A DNA stretch of 64,000 nt from Bacteroidales bacterium (GCA_025454815.1 JALONR010000022.1:1-64000); one strand, 5' to 3'. Positions 54,001 through 63,252 are shown, numbered from the stretch's first letter. The notes: a model not told the origin generated them from the sequence alone. Numbers and translations: made by a program.

Positions 54001-55481
54001 CCAGCGTTGAAATCAAAGGCAGGGTGGAGAAGAAACCGGGTGTGGCAAACGTAGTTGGCAGGTATGCGATACGCGGACTGATGGCATTGCGGAATGTCTC
54101 GGCCACATACACCGTGGAGCAGGGACATATTCTTCCGGGTTACCTTCCGGGCACCACTTTCCTGGGTCAGCAGAACTACGGAGGCATGTCATCACCCGGA
54201 TGGAGATTTCTTGTCGGCCTGACCGATGAACGATTCTTTGACGAGGCTGTCATGAACGGATGGATCACCACCGACACTTTGCTCAACAACGCTGCCACAT
54301 ACAGCCAGAGAGAGCAGATCAACCTGAGGGCAAACATCGAGCCCTTCCCGGGCCTCCGCATTGACCTCACAGGTGACCGCCGCTACTCAGAAACAGTTGC
54401 CTCTTACCTCAGGGCAGACCGGAACGGCAACTTCCCTGACAGCACCCGCAATACCCGTATAACCGGTAACTTCACTATCTCCGTTGTTTCATGGGGCACT
54501 GCCTTCGAAAAAATACCCAAATCAGGGGACTATGTTTCGGGTACATTTGAACGTTTCCGCGATTACACTGCGATAATATCACAGAGACGGGCCGGGGAGC
54601 GCATTATGGTTGACAATACATATGACCCCGGGTTCGACCCTCTTACCGGGGAACAGATCACAGGGCCCTATGCCAGCGGTTACGGCCTTACCTCCGGCGA
54701 GGTGCTCGTACCTGCCTTCCTCGCAGCCTATACGAAAAGAGATCCCGAAAAAATATCCCTTTCGCCGTTCCCGTCAATGCTTCATATTATGCCCAACTGG
54801 AGAATCAACTTCGAGGGGCTGACAAAATTCGAGGCGGTGAGGAAAATTTTCAACTCGGTAAGCCTGTCACACCAGTACAGATCAACCTATACAATCGGTT
54901 CGTTCAATACCAGCCTCTATTATGATCCGGATGAGTCAGGCATAAGCAGGATCCGTGACCTGAAATCGAACTTCATTCCTCAGTATGAGATCAATACCGT
55001 TACCATCAATGAGCAGTTCAGTCCGTTCCTTAATATTGACCTGGGCTGGAAAAACTCACTGACAACAAGGATCGAATACCGCAAGTCGCGAACCGTAACG
55101 CTGAACCTTACCAGCAACCAGGTAGCTGACATAAGGAATGACGAGATCACAATCGGTGCGGGCTACCGTTTTGACGATGTGGCCATCACCCTCAGGTCAC
55201 GAACAGGGCAGAGGGCACTTGAGAGCGACCTGAACCTGAAGCTCGATTTTTCCATCAGGGACAACAAGACACTGGCCCGCAAGCTTATCGAAGAGGTGAA
55301 CCAGCCAGTTGCAGGCCAGCGGGTCTTCACCATCGGCGCCACTGCCGACTATGTCCTCAGTGACAGGTTTAACCTCCAGATCTACGCTGACCATACAATG
55401 AATGACCCGTTTGTGGCCAATACCTTCCTCACCTCCAATACCAACTTCGGCTTCAGCCTCAGGTTCACACTGGTGCAGTAA
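48075..55481 (+). CDS. sprA: SprA, outer-membrane translocon of type IX secretion
   Basis: This very large protein of 2468 residues, the usual size of SprA (about 2400), forms the 36-strand outer-membrane barrel of the type IX secretion system and is also called a gliding motility protein. A signal peptide ends near LSLSSLVLPAQ. Long N-terminal and mid-region beta repeats follow, with the family phrases ITRVEYDGRNNQYIIYQK-like start and FNLGATALRL, and a C-terminal segment ending in an aromatic-rich beta strand (NTNFGFSLRFTLVQ). The start is TTG at 48075 (or the GTG at codon 14), since no ATG fits. No other T9SS component and no cargo with an evident T9SS C-terminal domain is seen in the window. 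Confidence 0.95.
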   Translation: MQFFSHIRGLWIRVGLLIILSLSSLVLPAQINPGDTLLRLSNDPAYPWEARESSPLFLRNPSNITTRVEYDGRNNQYIIYQKAGSLDYRRPVYMTPEEYRRYEFNQAMRDYWDATLRGDATGFRSSLIPQIEVGGETFDRIFGSNVINIVPQGSAELIFGINISHTENPTLSERLRTIPTFDFQEKIQMNVTGTIGDKMQLGINYNTEAMFEFENRTKLEYSGKEDEIIKKIEAGDVTLPLNGTLITGSYSLFGLKTEMQFGKLTMTTVFSQQKGESSVVEVKGGSQISDYEITADNYEANRHFFLSQQFREDFDGALSNLPIVSTGLNIEKIEVWITNQTSRFEDVSNRNIIAFIDLAENQSNIYNTVPEFQAIPGAPLNPSNNANGMYEQLNTTYGSVRNIDQVADAFAGLYPGFQIGRDYEKIENARRLTEREYTVNRQLGYISLNVALNNDEVLAVAYEYTFNGQVFKVGEFSTDGITAPDALILKLIKGTTLSPQIPTWKLMMKNIYNIGSGRIEPRNFEVNILYQDDASGNALNYLPGTPLDGKVLLQALGLDQLNSQLDRQPDGLFDFVDGITVMAEKGRIIFPVLEPFGRHLLKYITDPAQIRKYVFTELYDSTQTVARQMAEKNKYLLSGQFTSASGSEIRLNVANIPQGSVKVTAGGVTLTENVDYTVDYNMGSVKIINSAIIESQTPVRVSLESNQFFGLQTKTLVGTHLNYRLSERFNLGATALRLTERPYTQKVTYGDDPISNTIYGFDASYRAESQLLTNAIDWLPFIETNAPSSINFFGEFAHLVPGHSKAITSEGAVYIDDFEASEISLDLRAFNAWSLASVPQGQDHFFPEARLSKDIRSGMNRALLAWYVIDPLFLRNGSTTPGHIRSDPDAQSSHFVREIYETEIFPYKESPSGIPTNISVLNVAFYPGERGPYNFDVLSGAYSAGLNSSGLLNSPRTRWGGMMRELLTNDFESANIQYIKFWVMDPFVENPDHEGGDLYFNLGNISEDILRDSRKQFENGLPTSPLVVNVDTTVWGRVPTVQAVVHAFDNNIDSRRYQDVGLDGLGNDDETSFFDSYLQAVGVVVSPELLDSIFRDPANDDFHYFRGSDYDLLQLGILERYKKFNGTEGNSPTSEMSSESYPTSGSTLPDMEDINRDNTLSETESYYQYHVSMRPEDMVVGRNYIVDELEYTATFANGVKSPVKWYQFKIPVTDYERIVGSIRDFKSIRFLRMFMRNFDEEVIMRFARLELVRSEWRKYNLTFFEGGERITIPEEDDGTFEISSVSIEENAGKEPVNYVLPPGFDRVIDPANPQLRQLNEQSMVLRVRELADGDARATYKNVTLDMRQYRRLKMEVHAEALIGEPLQDDEVTVFVRLGSDYRSNFYEYEIPVKLTPYGRYNNDVEEQRAIVWPEENKIDIDLSQLLDAKQARDAAMRLPGSVISEADIYSVQNGKARISVSGSPNLSNVRVVMVGVRNPIRTRRPQIDDGTPRSAEIWINELRLSDFREDGGWAANAQMQARLADLGTINMVGQTSTPGWGSIEQNVNQRSMEQVIQYDLSSNLELGKFFPEKAGIRIPVYMGYSENRIRPQYDPLDPDILLNDALDNLETKAERDSVLNLSEEYSRRRTLTVSNAGITKRGEKPHAWDPANVTVSYAFNEVYNTDPKTEIDVERTYRGGVSYDFDARPKNFTPFQKARIFNSPAFRLIKDFNVYLFPKHITVRTDLYRYYNEVKTRNISNPNLIIDPVFTKDFQWTRFYDIKYDITKQLKVDFTASSIARIDEPEGGVDRRRYPDLFDAWRDSIMTNLGNFGRTTNYYHLLNFNYNVPVNKLPLLSWITSNARYSARYDWLAGTVFPDSLNINPGNIIKNSNNGQFTLQANLTNLYSKVKFLKEIEATTQPGAMKRMSLGYEEVTHSRRGITLRAGRPRIINHNLKTRDITVTVTAPDGTTVKGKYDIVSDMRIDFIPDSDVTNASVEIKGRVEKKPGVANVVGRYAIRGLMALRNVSATYTVEQGHILPGYLPGTTFLGQQNYGGMSSPGWRFLVGLTDERFFDEAVMNGWITTDTLLNNAATYSQREQINLRANIEPFPGLRIDLTGDRRYSETVASYLRADRNGNFPDSTRNTRITGNFTISVVSWGTAFEKIPKSGDYVSGTFERFRDYTAIISQRRAGERIMVDNTYDPGFDPLTGEQITGPYASGYGLTSGEVLVPAFLAAYTKRDPEKISLSPFPSMLHIMPNWRINFEGLTKFEAVRKIFNSVSLSHQYRSTYTIGSFNTSLYYDPDESGISRIRDLKSNFIPQYEINTVTINEQFSPFLNIDLGWKNSLTTRIEYRKSRTVTLNLTSNQVADIRNDEITIGAGYRFDDVAITLRSRTGQRALESDLNLKLDFSIRDNKTLARKLIEEVNQPVAGQRVFTIGATADYVLSDRFNLQIYADHTMNDPFVANTFLTSNTNFGFSLRFTLVQ

Positions 55482-55538
55482 CAGGGGTGCGTCAGAGCAA
55501 AAAAAGCTTTTATCAGGGTTTAAATATTAAAAAAGATG

Positions 55539-55546
55539 TATTTTTG
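55539..55546 (+). promoter_or_regulatory. Candidate -7 box of gcvH
   Basis: TATTTTTG fits TAnnTTTG and is 47 bases before the gcvH start codon. No TTG is seen at the -33 position. Confidence 0.45.
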
Positions 55547-55593
55547 ACAACCTGATACCTGAAGATCAAAGTCTAACAAAAAAATATCAAGAA

Positions 55594-55974
55594 ATGAATG
55601 TCCCGACAAACCTGAAGTACACCAAGGATCATGAGTGGGTTCTTATTAAGGGTAATGAAGCAACAATTGGTATAACTGATTTTGCACAGCACGAGCTGGG
55701 AGATATAGTGTTTATAGAGATTGAGACCGTGGGTGAGGAGCTTGGCCAGGGCGAAGTCTTCGGAACGGTTGAAGCCGTAAAGACGGTATCTGATCTCTTC
55801 ATGCCGGTCAGCGGGACCGTTAAAGAGAAGAATGAAGAGCTTGACACCAATGCCGAGCTTGTAAACAGCGATCCTTACGGCAAGGGCTGGATGATCAAGG
55901 TGGTACTTTCTGACCCATCGGAGGCAGATGGCCTCCTCGATGCAGAGGCATACGGGAAGATGATAGGAGCCTAA
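55594..55974 (+). CDS. gcvH: Glycine cleavage system H protein
   Basis: This 126-residue lipoyl carrier protein of the glycine cleavage complex has the lipoylation Lys in [14 protein letters not shown] and the closing segment [12 protein letters not shown]. The length is standard. The P, T and L proteins are not in the window. Its place after sprA is a conserved neighbourhood of the phylum and does not imply a link in function. The infB gene on the other strand ends 9 bases beyond its stop. Confidence 0.97.
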   Translation: MNVPTNLKYTKDHEWVLIKGNEATIGITDFAQHELGDIVFIEIETVGEELGQGEVFGTVEAVKTVSDLFMPVSGTVKEKNEELDTNAELVNSDPYGKGWMIKVVLSDPSEADGLLDAEAYGKMIGA

Positions 55975-55983
55975 AAATCATCC

Positions 55984-58878
55984 CTAGAGTGTTTTCTTAA
56001 CCTGTACAGTCTGGTATCCCTCGATTATGTCTCCGACCTTGATGTCATTGAAATTCTCAATGTTCAGGCCGCACTCATATCCTGAGGTTACCTCCCTGAC
56101 GTCATCCTTGAACCGTTTCAGTGATCCGAGGTCTCCGGTATAAATGACTATTCCGTCACGTATCACCCTTACCTTGGTATTGCGGGTGATTTTTCCGTCA
56201 CGCACGAAACAGCCGGCAACGGTTCCCACCTTTCCGATCCTGAAGGTCTCGCGGACTTCCACGGTTGCAACAATCTCCTCCTTGATCTCGGGTGAGAGCA
56301 TCCCTTCCATGGCGGCCCTGATCTCCTCAATGGCATCATAAATGATTGAGTAGAGGCGAATGTCGATACCTTCTTTTTCAGCCAGTTTCCTTGCACTCAG
56401 TGAAGGTCTTACCTGGAAGCCCACAACAACTGCGTTGGATGCTGCGGCAAGCAGGATGTCTGATTCTGATATCTGGCCCACGGCCTTGTGGATGATATTG
56501 ACCTGGATCTCCTCTGTCGAGAGTTTGATGAGCGAATCGCTGAGAGCCTCAACCGATCCGTCAACGTCACCCTTGACAATGATGTTGAGCTCCTGGAAGT
56601 TTCCTATGGCAATACGGCGGCCGATTTCATCGAGGGTGATATGCTTCTGTGTACGCAATCCCTGCTCTCTCTGAAGCTGTGCCCTCTTGGTGGCGATGTC
56701 CTTGGCTTCCTTGTCAGATTCCATGACATTGAACTTGTCACCTGCCTGCGGAGCTCCGTTCAGACCCAGAATAAGTACCGGCATTGAAGGGCCGGCTTCG
56801 GTTATCTTCTGGTTACGTTCATTGTACATGGCCTTGATATGGCCGAAGCAGCTTCCGGCAATGACCACGTCACCCACCCTGAGTGTTCCGGCCTTGACAA
56901 GCACAGTGGCCACAAAGCCGCGCCCCTTGTCAAGTGATGACTCCAGCACCGCACCCAGGGCATGCTTTTCAGGATTGGCTTTGAGCTCCAGCATTTCAGC
57001 CTGAAGCAGGATCTTTTCAAGAAGCAGATCGATGTTTATCCCGCTCTTGGCGGATATCTCCTGCGACTGGTATTTGCCACCCCATTCCTCAACGAGGAAG
57101 TTCATGCCGGCAAGTTCCTCGCGGATTCTGTCTGCATTGGCGGTCGGCTTGTCAATCTTGTTGATGGCGAATATTATCGGAACGCCGGCAGCATGGGCAT
57201 GGTTGATTGCCTCGCGCGTCTGGGGCATCACGCCGTCATCAGCGGCAACCACAATGATCACGATATCAGTTATCTGTGCACCGCGGGCACGCATGGCGGT
57301 AAAGGCTTCGTGACCGGGTGTGTCAAGGAAGGTTATCACCTTGCCGTCATCAACTGACACGCTGTAGGCTCCAATATGCTGTGTTATTCCGCCTGCCTCG
57401 CCGGCAACCACGTTTGTGTTGCGGATGTAGTCAAGCAGCTTTGTCTTCCCGTGGTCAACATGTCCCATGACCGTTACAATGGGCGGACGTGGTTGCAGGT
57501 TGGTTTCATCATCTTCCTCCTCTTTCACTGCCTCCTGCAGTTCGGCACTTACAAACTCAACCGTGAAACCGAATTCCTCGGCTACCAGCGCCATGGTCTC
57601 GGCATCAAGCCTCTGGTTGATTGAAACAATCAGTCCGAGACTCATACATGTGGAGATGATATCAATCACCGGCACATCCATCATCGTTGCCATCTCATTC
57701 ACGGAGACAAACTCAGTGACCTTGAGTACGCTCTTTTCAAGCTCTCTCTTTTCGGTCTCGTCCTTCATCCTCTGGCTGATGGCATCGCGCTTGTCACGAC
57801 GGTATTTGGCCACCTTTGACTTGCTCTTGCTCATCAGGAGGTTGACGTCCCTGATATTCTTTTCAACATCTTCCCGGTCTACTTCGGGTCTGAGGGCGCG
57901 GAACGACTTCTTCCTGTCGCCCCCCCTGTGATCCTTAGGCTGGGGCTTTTTATCCTTTTTGGCTTCTGTAGCCGGGGCTGCTGCGGGGGTATCAAGTGCT
58001 ACCTTTTCACGGGGCTTGGGTTTGATTCTCTCCCTCTTCTTGTCATGCCTGTGCTTGTCAGCGCCGGCCTGATCACGGCTCTTCTTGACCTCGGGGATGA
58101 GTTCGATCTTGCCAACCATCTTGGGCCCGGCGAGTTTTTCATAACCCGGGCGGAAGATCTCAGTCTCTTTGGGTTCGGGGGTGACAACCGGTTCAGGCTC
58201 CTTTGATGCCTTCACGGGCTCCGGTTCAGGTTTTGGGGCAACCGGTTCCTGCTTCTTCTCTTCGGGAGCAGCAGCTTTCTTTTCAGCAGTTTTCTTCGAT
58301 CCCTTCTCTGGTTTTGACAGTTTCTCCAGGTCAACCTTGCCAACCACCTTTGGCTGCCTGGGCTCTTCAGGCGTCACAGGAGCAGCAGGAGACGAAGCTT
58401 CCGCCGGTTCTGCAACAGGCGCTTTATCAGGAGCTTTTTCTGCAGGTTTCTCGGCCTCCTTCTTAGCCGGTTTGGCCGGCGGGGTGAGATCTACCTTGCC
58501 AACTGTCCTGATTTCGGGCTTGCGTATCTCGGTCCGGAGATCAATATGCTTCTTGACCCCTGATATATCGGTAATGAGGAAATCCTCATCAGGTTCGCCC
58601 GTGTCACCCTCCCTGCCAGTTTCCATATCCTCAATGGAAAGAGACTTCTTGGGTGTGATCTTCTCTTTGAGAGCCAGTTTTTCGGCATCCTTCTTCACAC
58701 TGAGGTCGCTGCTGTATTCCTTGACTATCAGAGCGTATGCCTCAGGTGGAATCTTTCCGTTGGGATCATGTGAGATGTCAAATCCTTTTTTGTGAAGGAA
58801 TTCGACGATCGTCTGGATCCCGACGTTGAATTCGCGGGCTGCCTTGCTTAAACGTATGGCCTTCTTGTCTTCAGTCAT
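55984..58878 (-). CDS. infB: Translation initiation factor IF-2
   Basis: This 964-residue GTPase places fMet-tRNA on the 30S subunit. An N-terminal winged domain (1-60) is followed by a linker of about 270 residues rich in Lys, Glu, Pro and Ala (to about 330). A second N-domain-like segment follows near 385-445, then the G domain with GHVDHGKT (472-479), DTPGHEAF and NKID, and domains II-IV. The linker holds three copies of a VGK(V/I)(D/E)L motif at about 126, 179 and 255, each embedded in basic-proline sequence. It is the last gene of rimP-nusA-infB, the usual bacterial order. Confidence 0.98.
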   Translation of the reverse strand: MTEDKKAIRLSKAAREFNVGIQTIVEFLHKKGFDISHDPNGKIPPEAYALIVKEYSSDLSVKKDAEKLALKEKITPKKSLSIEDMETGREGDTGEPDEDFLITDISGVKKHIDLRTEIRKPEIRTVGKVDLTPPAKPAKKEAEKPAEKAPDKAPVAEPAEASSPAAPVTPEEPRQPKVVGKVDLEKLSKPEKGSKKTAEKKAAAPEEKKQEPVAPKPEPEPVKASKEPEPVVTPEPKETEIFRPGYEKLAGPKMVGKIELIPEVKKSRDQAGADKHRHDKKRERIKPKPREKVALDTPAAAPATEAKKDKKPQPKDHRGGDRKKSFRALRPEVDREDVEKNIRDVNLLMSKSKSKVAKYRRDKRDAISQRMKDETEKRELEKSVLKVTEFVSVNEMATMMDVPVIDIISTCMSLGLIVSINQRLDAETMALVAEEFGFTVEFVSAELQEAVKEEEDDETNLQPRPPIVTVMGHVDHGKTKLLDYIRNTNVVAGEAGGITQHIGAYSVSVDDGKVITFLDTPGHEAFTAMRARGAQITDIVIIVVAADDGVMPQTREAINHAHAAGVPIIFAINKIDKPTANADRIREELAGMNFLVEEWGGKYQSQEISAKSGINIDLLLEKILLQAEMLELKANPEKHALGAVLESSLDKGRGFVATVLVKAGTLRVGDVVIAGSCFGHIKAMYNERNQKITEAGPSMPVLILGLNGAPQAGDKFNVMESDKEAKDIATKRAQLQREQGLRTQKHITLDEIGRRIAIGNFQELNIIVKGDVDGSVEALSDSLIKLSTEEIQVNIIHKAVGQISESDILLAAASNAVVVGFQVRPSLSARKLAEKEGIDIRLYSIIYDAIEEIRAAMEGMLSPEIKEEIVATVEVRETFRIGKVGTVAGCFVRDGKITRNTKVRVIRDGIVIYTGDLGSLKRFKDDVREVTSGYECGLNIENFNDIKVGDIIEGYQTVQVKKTL

Positions 58879-58937
58879 ATATCCCTTTGTGGTTACCTCT
58901 ATGGTAAATTTTTATTCTGCAGCCTTACGGCAGCAGG

Positions 58938-60182
58938 TCATTCTTTTTCAAATTCCGATTTAAGTATGTTTACAACCTCCTTGATGGTCTCCTCCTCAAG
59001 GTCGGTTCTCTTGACCAGGTCATGGACTGTGAGTCTTAGCACGCTTCGTGCAGTGTCACAACCTATCGCTTTGAGCTCGTCAATGATCCAGCCTTCTATC
59101 TCATCAGCAAACTCGTCAAGGTTGACATCTTCCTCATCCTCATTGTCCGGTTCGCGGTAGACCTCTATGTCATATCCGGTAAGCTGACCAGCAAGCTTGA
59201 TGTTAAGCCCCCCCTTGCCGATGGCCAGTGACACTTCGCTCGGCTTAAGGTAGATTTCTGCCTTCTTTTCTGATTCTATGAGCTTTATGGACGAGATTTT
59301 GGCGGGGTTGAGTGCCCTGGTGATAAAGAGCTGTATGTTGGAAGTATAATTGATAACGTCAATGTTTTCATTGCGCAGTTCACGGACGATACCATGGATC
59401 CTAGAACCCTTCATGCCAACGCATGCACCTACGGGGTCAATGCGTTCGTCATAAGATTCGACAGCAACCTTGGCTCTTTCGCCGGGAACCCTGACGATCT
59501 TGCGGATGGTAATCAGCCCGTCAAAGATTTCGGGTACCTCGAGTTCAAACAGTCTCTCGAGGAAGACAGGGGAGGTGCGGCTGAGAATGATGTTGGGTGT
59601 GTTGTTCTTCATCTCCACCCTGATTACCACAGCGCGTATGGTGTCACCCTTGCGGAAATGGTCAGATGGAATCTGTTCGGGTTTCGGGAGGATCAGCTCA
59701 TTACCATCGTCGTCAAGGACAAGGGTCTCGCGCTTCCACACCTGGTATACCTCACCTGTGACTATGTCACCGATACGGTCCTTGTACTTCTGGTAGATAT
59801 TGTTCTTCTCCAGGTCAAGGATCCGTGCCACCAGGTTTTGCCTGAGAGCCAGAATCGCCCTGCGGCCGAAATCAAGGAATTTGACTTCGTCAGATACCTC
59901 TTCACCCACCTCGTAATCCTCGTCGATCTTGTGAGCCTCGGAGAGGGGTATCTGGGTGTTCTCATCCGTAAAGTCTTCGTCCTCCACCACTTCGCGGTTA
60001 CGCCATATCTCAAAGTCGCCCTTGTCAATGTTGACGATTATGTCGAAGTTGTCTGCCGATCCGTACTTCTTGGCAAGCATGCCCCTGAACACATCCTCGA
60101 GCACACTCATCATGGTGGGCCTGTCAATATTCTTCAGCTCCTTGAACTCCGAAAAAGTATCTATGAGATTAACATTTTCCAT
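58938..60182 (-). CDS. nusA: Transcription elongation factor NusA
   Basis: This 414-residue protein has the NusA order. The N-terminal domain binds RNA polymerase (FSEFKELKNIDRPTMMSVLEDVF). An S1 domain starts near DIVTGEVYQVWKRETLVL. KH domains contain VGACVGMKGSRIHGI and LAIGKGGLNIKLAG, and the tail ends in a helix-hairpin segment (AIGCDTARSVLRLTVHDL). It modulates pausing and termination. rimP ends 17 bases upstream of its start and infB follows after 59 bases. NusA often controls its own operon, and a hairpin in the leader (60668-60691) fits that idea. Confidence 0.97.
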   Translation of the reverse strand: MENVNLIDTFSEFKELKNIDRPTMMSVLEDVFRGMLAKKYGSADNFDIIVNIDKGDFEIWRNREVVEDEDFTDENTQIPLSEAHKIDEDYEVGEEVSDEVKFLDFGRRAILALRQNLVARILDLEKNNIYQKYKDRIGDIVTGEVYQVWKRETLVLDDDGNELILPKPEQIPSDHFRKGDTIRAVVIRVEMKNNTPNIILSRTSPVFLERLFELEVPEIFDGLITIRKIVRVPGERAKVAVESYDERIDPVGACVGMKGSRIHGIVRELRNENIDVINYTSNIQLFITRALNPAKISSIKLIESEKKAEIYLKPSEVSLAIGKGGLNIKLAGQLTGYDIEVYREPDNEDEEDVNLDEFADEIEGWIIDELKAIGCDTARSVLRLTVHDLVKRTDLEEETIKEVVNILKSEFEKE

Positions 60183-60199
60183 TGCTGCAATCTGTACTT

Positions 60200-60649
60200 T
60201 TATTTGAATGAAATTATAACTTTTACTGACTTAACATCCTCATAATTAAATGACCTGACTGATTCGGTGATCACTTTCTTCACCCTTGTTTCAGTTTTCA
60301 GGTCAAATCCGCCCGGGGTAACGTTCATCATCATCCCCTTCAGCTGTTCGCCTTCATTGCTGATCACTTCAACCATCCTTCCCTCGTTTTTACGGAACTG
60401 CTCAGGTACGAGCAGCGGCATGTCAAGACCGGGCGAGGAGACATTCAGCTCATAGTCACCGACAGCCTCGCCGAGGTCATTGCTGATCTGCCTGCTCAGC
60501 ATTGCGCAGTCGTCAATCGTCACACCTTCCGGTCTGTCTATGAGGACGGTTATACGGCCAGTGCTGCTGAGCCTTACGTCAACGAGGAAGATACCGGTGC
60601 CGGCAATATGCCCCACCGCAAGTTTCCTGATATGGTCTTTTGTAATCAT
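60200..60649 (-). CDS. rimP: Ribosome maturation factor RimP
   Basis: This 149-residue protein is needed for 30S assembly. The N-terminal domain has VDVRLSSTGRITVLIDRPEGVTIDDC (two pieces), then YELNVSSPGLDMPL, a strongly conserved RimP phrase, and a C-terminal Sm-like barrel. It is the first gene of rimP-nusA-infB. The start ATG at 60647-60649 is 19 bases past a leader hairpin on the transcript. Confidence 0.95.
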   Translation of the reverse strand: MITKDHIRKLAVGHIAGTGIFLVDVRLSSTGRITVLIDRPEGVTIDDCAMLSRQISNDLGEAVGDYELNVSSPGLDMPLLVPEQFRKNEGRMVEVISNEGEQLKGMMMNVTPGGFDLKTETRVKKVITESVRSFNYEDVKSVKVIISFK

Positions 60650-60667
60650 AGTCTGGTTTTTGATAAC

Positions 60668-60691
60668 AAAATAGGGGACTTCTGTCCCCTA
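60668..60691 (-). promoter_or_regulatory. Leader hairpin/attenuator candidate of rimP-nusA-infB
   Basis: On the minus strand TAGGGGAC and GTCCCCTA form a perfect 8-base stem around AGAA, followed by TTTTG. It lies between the promoter at 60719 and the rimP start, so it is in the 5' leader. It has the shape of a short intrinsic terminator, but the T-run is only four bases. Confidence 0.6.
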
Positions 60692-60718
60692 GGCCAATCA
60701 TACCCTTCTGTTCGGGTG

Positions 60719-60748
60719 CAAAGATAATATCATTTTTTCAATTGACAA
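60719..60748 (-). promoter_or_regulatory. Promoter of rimP-nusA-infB
   Basis: On the minus strand TTG (60748-60746), a 19-base spacer and TATCTTTG (60726-60719) match the phylum consensus and share the exact -7 octamer with the tRNA and M23 promoters. Confidence 0.8.
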
Positions 60749-60823
60749 TGGATCACCTCCTGTAAAAAATAAGCTTAGTGCTGTATATGAAGCTTTTCTT
60801 ACCCGTTTTTGGAAACTATTGAA

Positions 60824-60831
60824 TAAATTTG
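60824..60831 (+). promoter_or_regulatory. Candidate -7 box of the HD hydrolase gene
   Basis: TAAATTTG sits 22 bases before the TTG start. The nearest TTTG (60808-60811) is only 12 bases upstream, short for a -33 element. Confidence 0.4.
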
Positions 60832-60852
60832 CCTGCATAAAAGCAATGCTGT

Positions 60853-62085
60853 TTGACAAACAGGAGAAAGATTATCAATGATCCCGTATACGGATTTATA
60901 AGTATACCCAATGATCTTATCTATGATCTGGTTGGTCATGCCTGGTTTCAGCGCCTTCGAAACATCAGGCAGTTAGGGCTTACGAGCCTGGTTTATCCCG
61001 GGGCGGTGCACACCAGGTTTCAGCACAGCCTGGGGGCGATGTACCTGACCGGACAGGCGGTACAGACGCTGAGAAGCAAGGGGACTGATATCACCGCCGC
61101 CGAGGAGGAGGCTGTACTTGCAGCGATACTGCTTCATGACATCGGGCATGGTCCCTTTTCACATGCACTTGAGCACTCGCTGATTGAGGACATGCCTCAT
61201 GAAGCGATGTCGCTCCTCATCATGGAGGAGCTCAGCAAAGCCCTGGGAGGGAGACTCAATGATGCCATTGCCATTTTCCGCGGTGAGTATCCGCGCCGCT
61301 TCTTCCATGACCTGGTAACAGGCCAGATGGATATGGACAGGATGGATTACCTAAGGCGCGACAGTTTCTTCACCGGGGTGATAGAGGGTTCGGTAGGATC
61401 GGACAGGATCATCCGGATGCTGAATGTCTCGGACGACAGGCTGGTGGTTGATGAGAAAGGGATCTATTCGGTTGAAAAGTTCCTGATAGCCAGGCGTATG
61501 ATGTACTGGCAGGTTTATAACCACCGAACAGTTGTGTCAGCCGAAAAGCTTCTTACCAGCCTGCTTGTCAGGGCGAGGGAAGTGACCGGATCCGGCCTAC
61601 GACTGTTCGCCTCTCCGGCTCTGGCATACTTTCTGGAACCACGACACAACAGGGCTGCCGGGGAGGAGAGAGCTGCACTGGTGGGACATTTCACCTCACT
61701 CGATGAGAGCGACATCATCTCTGCCACAAAGGTATGGATGAGCTGTGGCGACAGGGTGCTGGAAGATCTATGCCGGAGGTTCGTCAACAGGGATTTGCTC
61801 GGGATTGAACTTCAGAAGAGCCCGTTTGACCCGGCCAGGGTGGCCGAAACGGCCCGTACTGCACAGAAAAAACTGGGACTGGATGATGATGAGGTAAGGT
61901 TTTATGTCAATACAGGTGATGTTTACAACCAGACATATGCCCCTGGCACCCCTGAGGTACGCATCCTGCTGAAAAACGGCGCCACCCCTGATATCACTGC
62001 CGTGTCAGACCTCTTCGACAAGGAGGTTCTTTCAGAAAAGGTAACAAAGTATTACCTCTGTTACCCTAAAGAGATTTTCAAATAA
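60853..62085 (+). CDS. HD-domain (SAMHD1/dGTPase-like) phosphohydrolase
   Basis: This protein of about 410 residues has the HD metal motif His-Asp in [19 protein letters not shown], an upstream metal ligand in [14 protein letters not shown] and a later Asp in [14 protein letters not shown]. The fold and phrases match SAMHD1-like dNTP triphosphohydrolases, although the nucleotide specificity is not certain. Translation starts at TTG 60853 ([16 protein letters not shown]), the N-terminus usual for this group. lpxD follows after 17 bases, so both share a transcript. Confidence 0.87.
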   Translation: MTNRRKIINDPVYGFISIPNDLIYDLVGHAWFQRLRNIRQLGLTSLVYPGAVHTRFQHSLGAMYLTGQAVQTLRSKGTDITAAEEEAVLAAILLHDIGHGPFSHALEHSLIEDMPHEAMSLLIMEELSKALGGRLNDAIAIFRGEYPRRFFHDLVTGQMDMDRMDYLRRDSFFTGVIEGSVGSDRIIRMLNVSDDRLVVDEKGIYSVEKFLIARRMMYWQVYNHRTVVSAEKLLTSLLVRAREVTGSGLRLFASPALAYFLEPRHNRAAGEERAALVGHFTSLDESDIISATKVWMSCGDRVLEDLCRRFVNRDLLGIELQKSPFDPARVAETARTAQKKLGLDDDEVRFYVNTGDVYNQTYAPGTPEVRILLKNGATPDITAVSDLFDKEVLSEKVTKYYLCYPKEIFK

Positions 62086-62102
62086 TCAATAATAGAACAG
62101 AA

Positions 62103-63140
62103 ATGGAATTTACTGCTGGAATGATAGCCCGGATCCTCAACGGAACAGTGGAGGGCGACCCGGAGACAAAGCTTAACACCGTTGCAAGGATAGAGGAGGG
62201 ACAACCTGGTGCCCTGTCCTTTCTTTCAAATCCGAAATATGAACCACACATCTACACTACCGGAGCTTCGGCCGTGCTTGTCAGGCATGACTTTGCACCT
62301 GCAAAGGAGGTCAAGGCGACCCTGATACGCGTTGACGACCCCTATCAGGCACTGGCAAGATTACTGGCTTTTTATGAACAGGCCAGGCCGGCAAGGAAGG
62401 GGATACACCCGACTGCGGTCATAGATGATAAGGCTTCGGTGGGGAGGGACGTCTTCATCGGTGCATACGCGGTTATCTCTGAGAACACGGTGGTAGGTGA
62501 CGGCTGCTCGCTGCATCCTCAGGTATTCATTGGAGAAAATGTCAGAATCGGAAAGAACTGTACCCTGCACCCGGGAGTTAAAGTATACAGGGATTGTGTG
62601 ATTGGCAACGACTGCATCCTGCATGCAGGGGCAGTTGTAGGAGCTGACGGCTTCGGCTTTGCACCGGTAACCGATTCCAACTTCATGAAGATACCACAGA
62701 TCGGTAATGTCATCCTGGAGGATAATGTGGAAATAGGCTCCAATACGTGCATTGACAGGGCTACCATGGGCTCTACCATAATCCGCAGGGGAGTCAAGCT
62801 CGACAACCTGATCCAGGTGGGACACAATGTTGAAATCGGAGAAAACACTGTCATTGCAGCCCAGTCAGGGCTTGCCGGGTCAACACGCGTAGGCAGGAAC
62901 TGCATGTTCGGCGGTCAGGTGGGACTGGCAGGGCATCTCAGCATCGCCGATGGCGTAAAGATAGGGGCACAGTCAGGCATCATGAGCACTGTCACAGAGG
63001 AAAACGCCATCCTGCTCGGTTACCCTGCCACTGACAGCAGGCAATTCCTCAGAAGCGTGGCCTATATCAGGAAATTACCGGAACTGAGCAGCCGCATTGA
63101 TAATCTTTCGAAAGAGGTGGAATTTTTAAAAAACAGATAG
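62103..63140 (+). CDS. lpxD: UDP-3-O-acylglucosamine N-acyltransferase
   Basis: This 345-residue enzyme adds the second hydroxyacyl chain in lipid A synthesis. An N-terminal uridine-binding domain is followed by left-handed beta-helix hexapeptide repeats (from about residue 105), including [10 protein letters not shown] and the catalytic-His stretch [16 protein letters not shown], and a C-terminal helix ([15 protein letters not shown]). The length is standard. It sits between the HD hydrolase and lpxC, so the lipid A enzymes are clustered. Confidence 0.96.
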   Translation: MEFTAGMIARILNGTVEGDPETKLNTVARIEEGQPGALSFLSNPKYEPHIYTTGASAVLVRHDFAPAKEVKATLIRVDDPYQALARLLAFYEQARPARKGIHPTAVIDDKASVGRDVFIGAYAVISENTVVGDGCSLHPQVFIGENVRIGKNCTLHPGVKVYRDCVIGNDCILHAGAVVGADGFGFAPVTDSNFMKIPQIGNVILEDNVEIGSNTCIDRATMGSTIIRRGVKLDNLIQVGHNVEIGENTVIAAQSGLAGSTRVGRNCMFGGQVGLAGHLSIADGVKIGAQSGIMSTVTEENAILLGYPATDSRQFLRSVAYIRKLPELSSRIDNLSKEVEFLKNR

Positions 63141-63252
63141 TTCCGGAAAACGGTCCAAAGGAAATGATTTGAACATCACACAGATGTAGCGGTTTTCGTT
63201 ATGCCGTTCGGAAAATTTTATTTTTCTTTGCACGGTTAAAAACTGATCTTTT

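Noticed and set aside
58169..58795. Glycine/serine-rich open frame on the plus strand
   Set aside because: It mirrors the low-complexity linker of IF-2 on the opposite strand; composition explains it.
59394..60245. 283-codon open frame on the plus strand
   Set aside because: It is antisense to nusA and the start of rimP, whose conserved motifs are clear; it is a codon-bias shadow.
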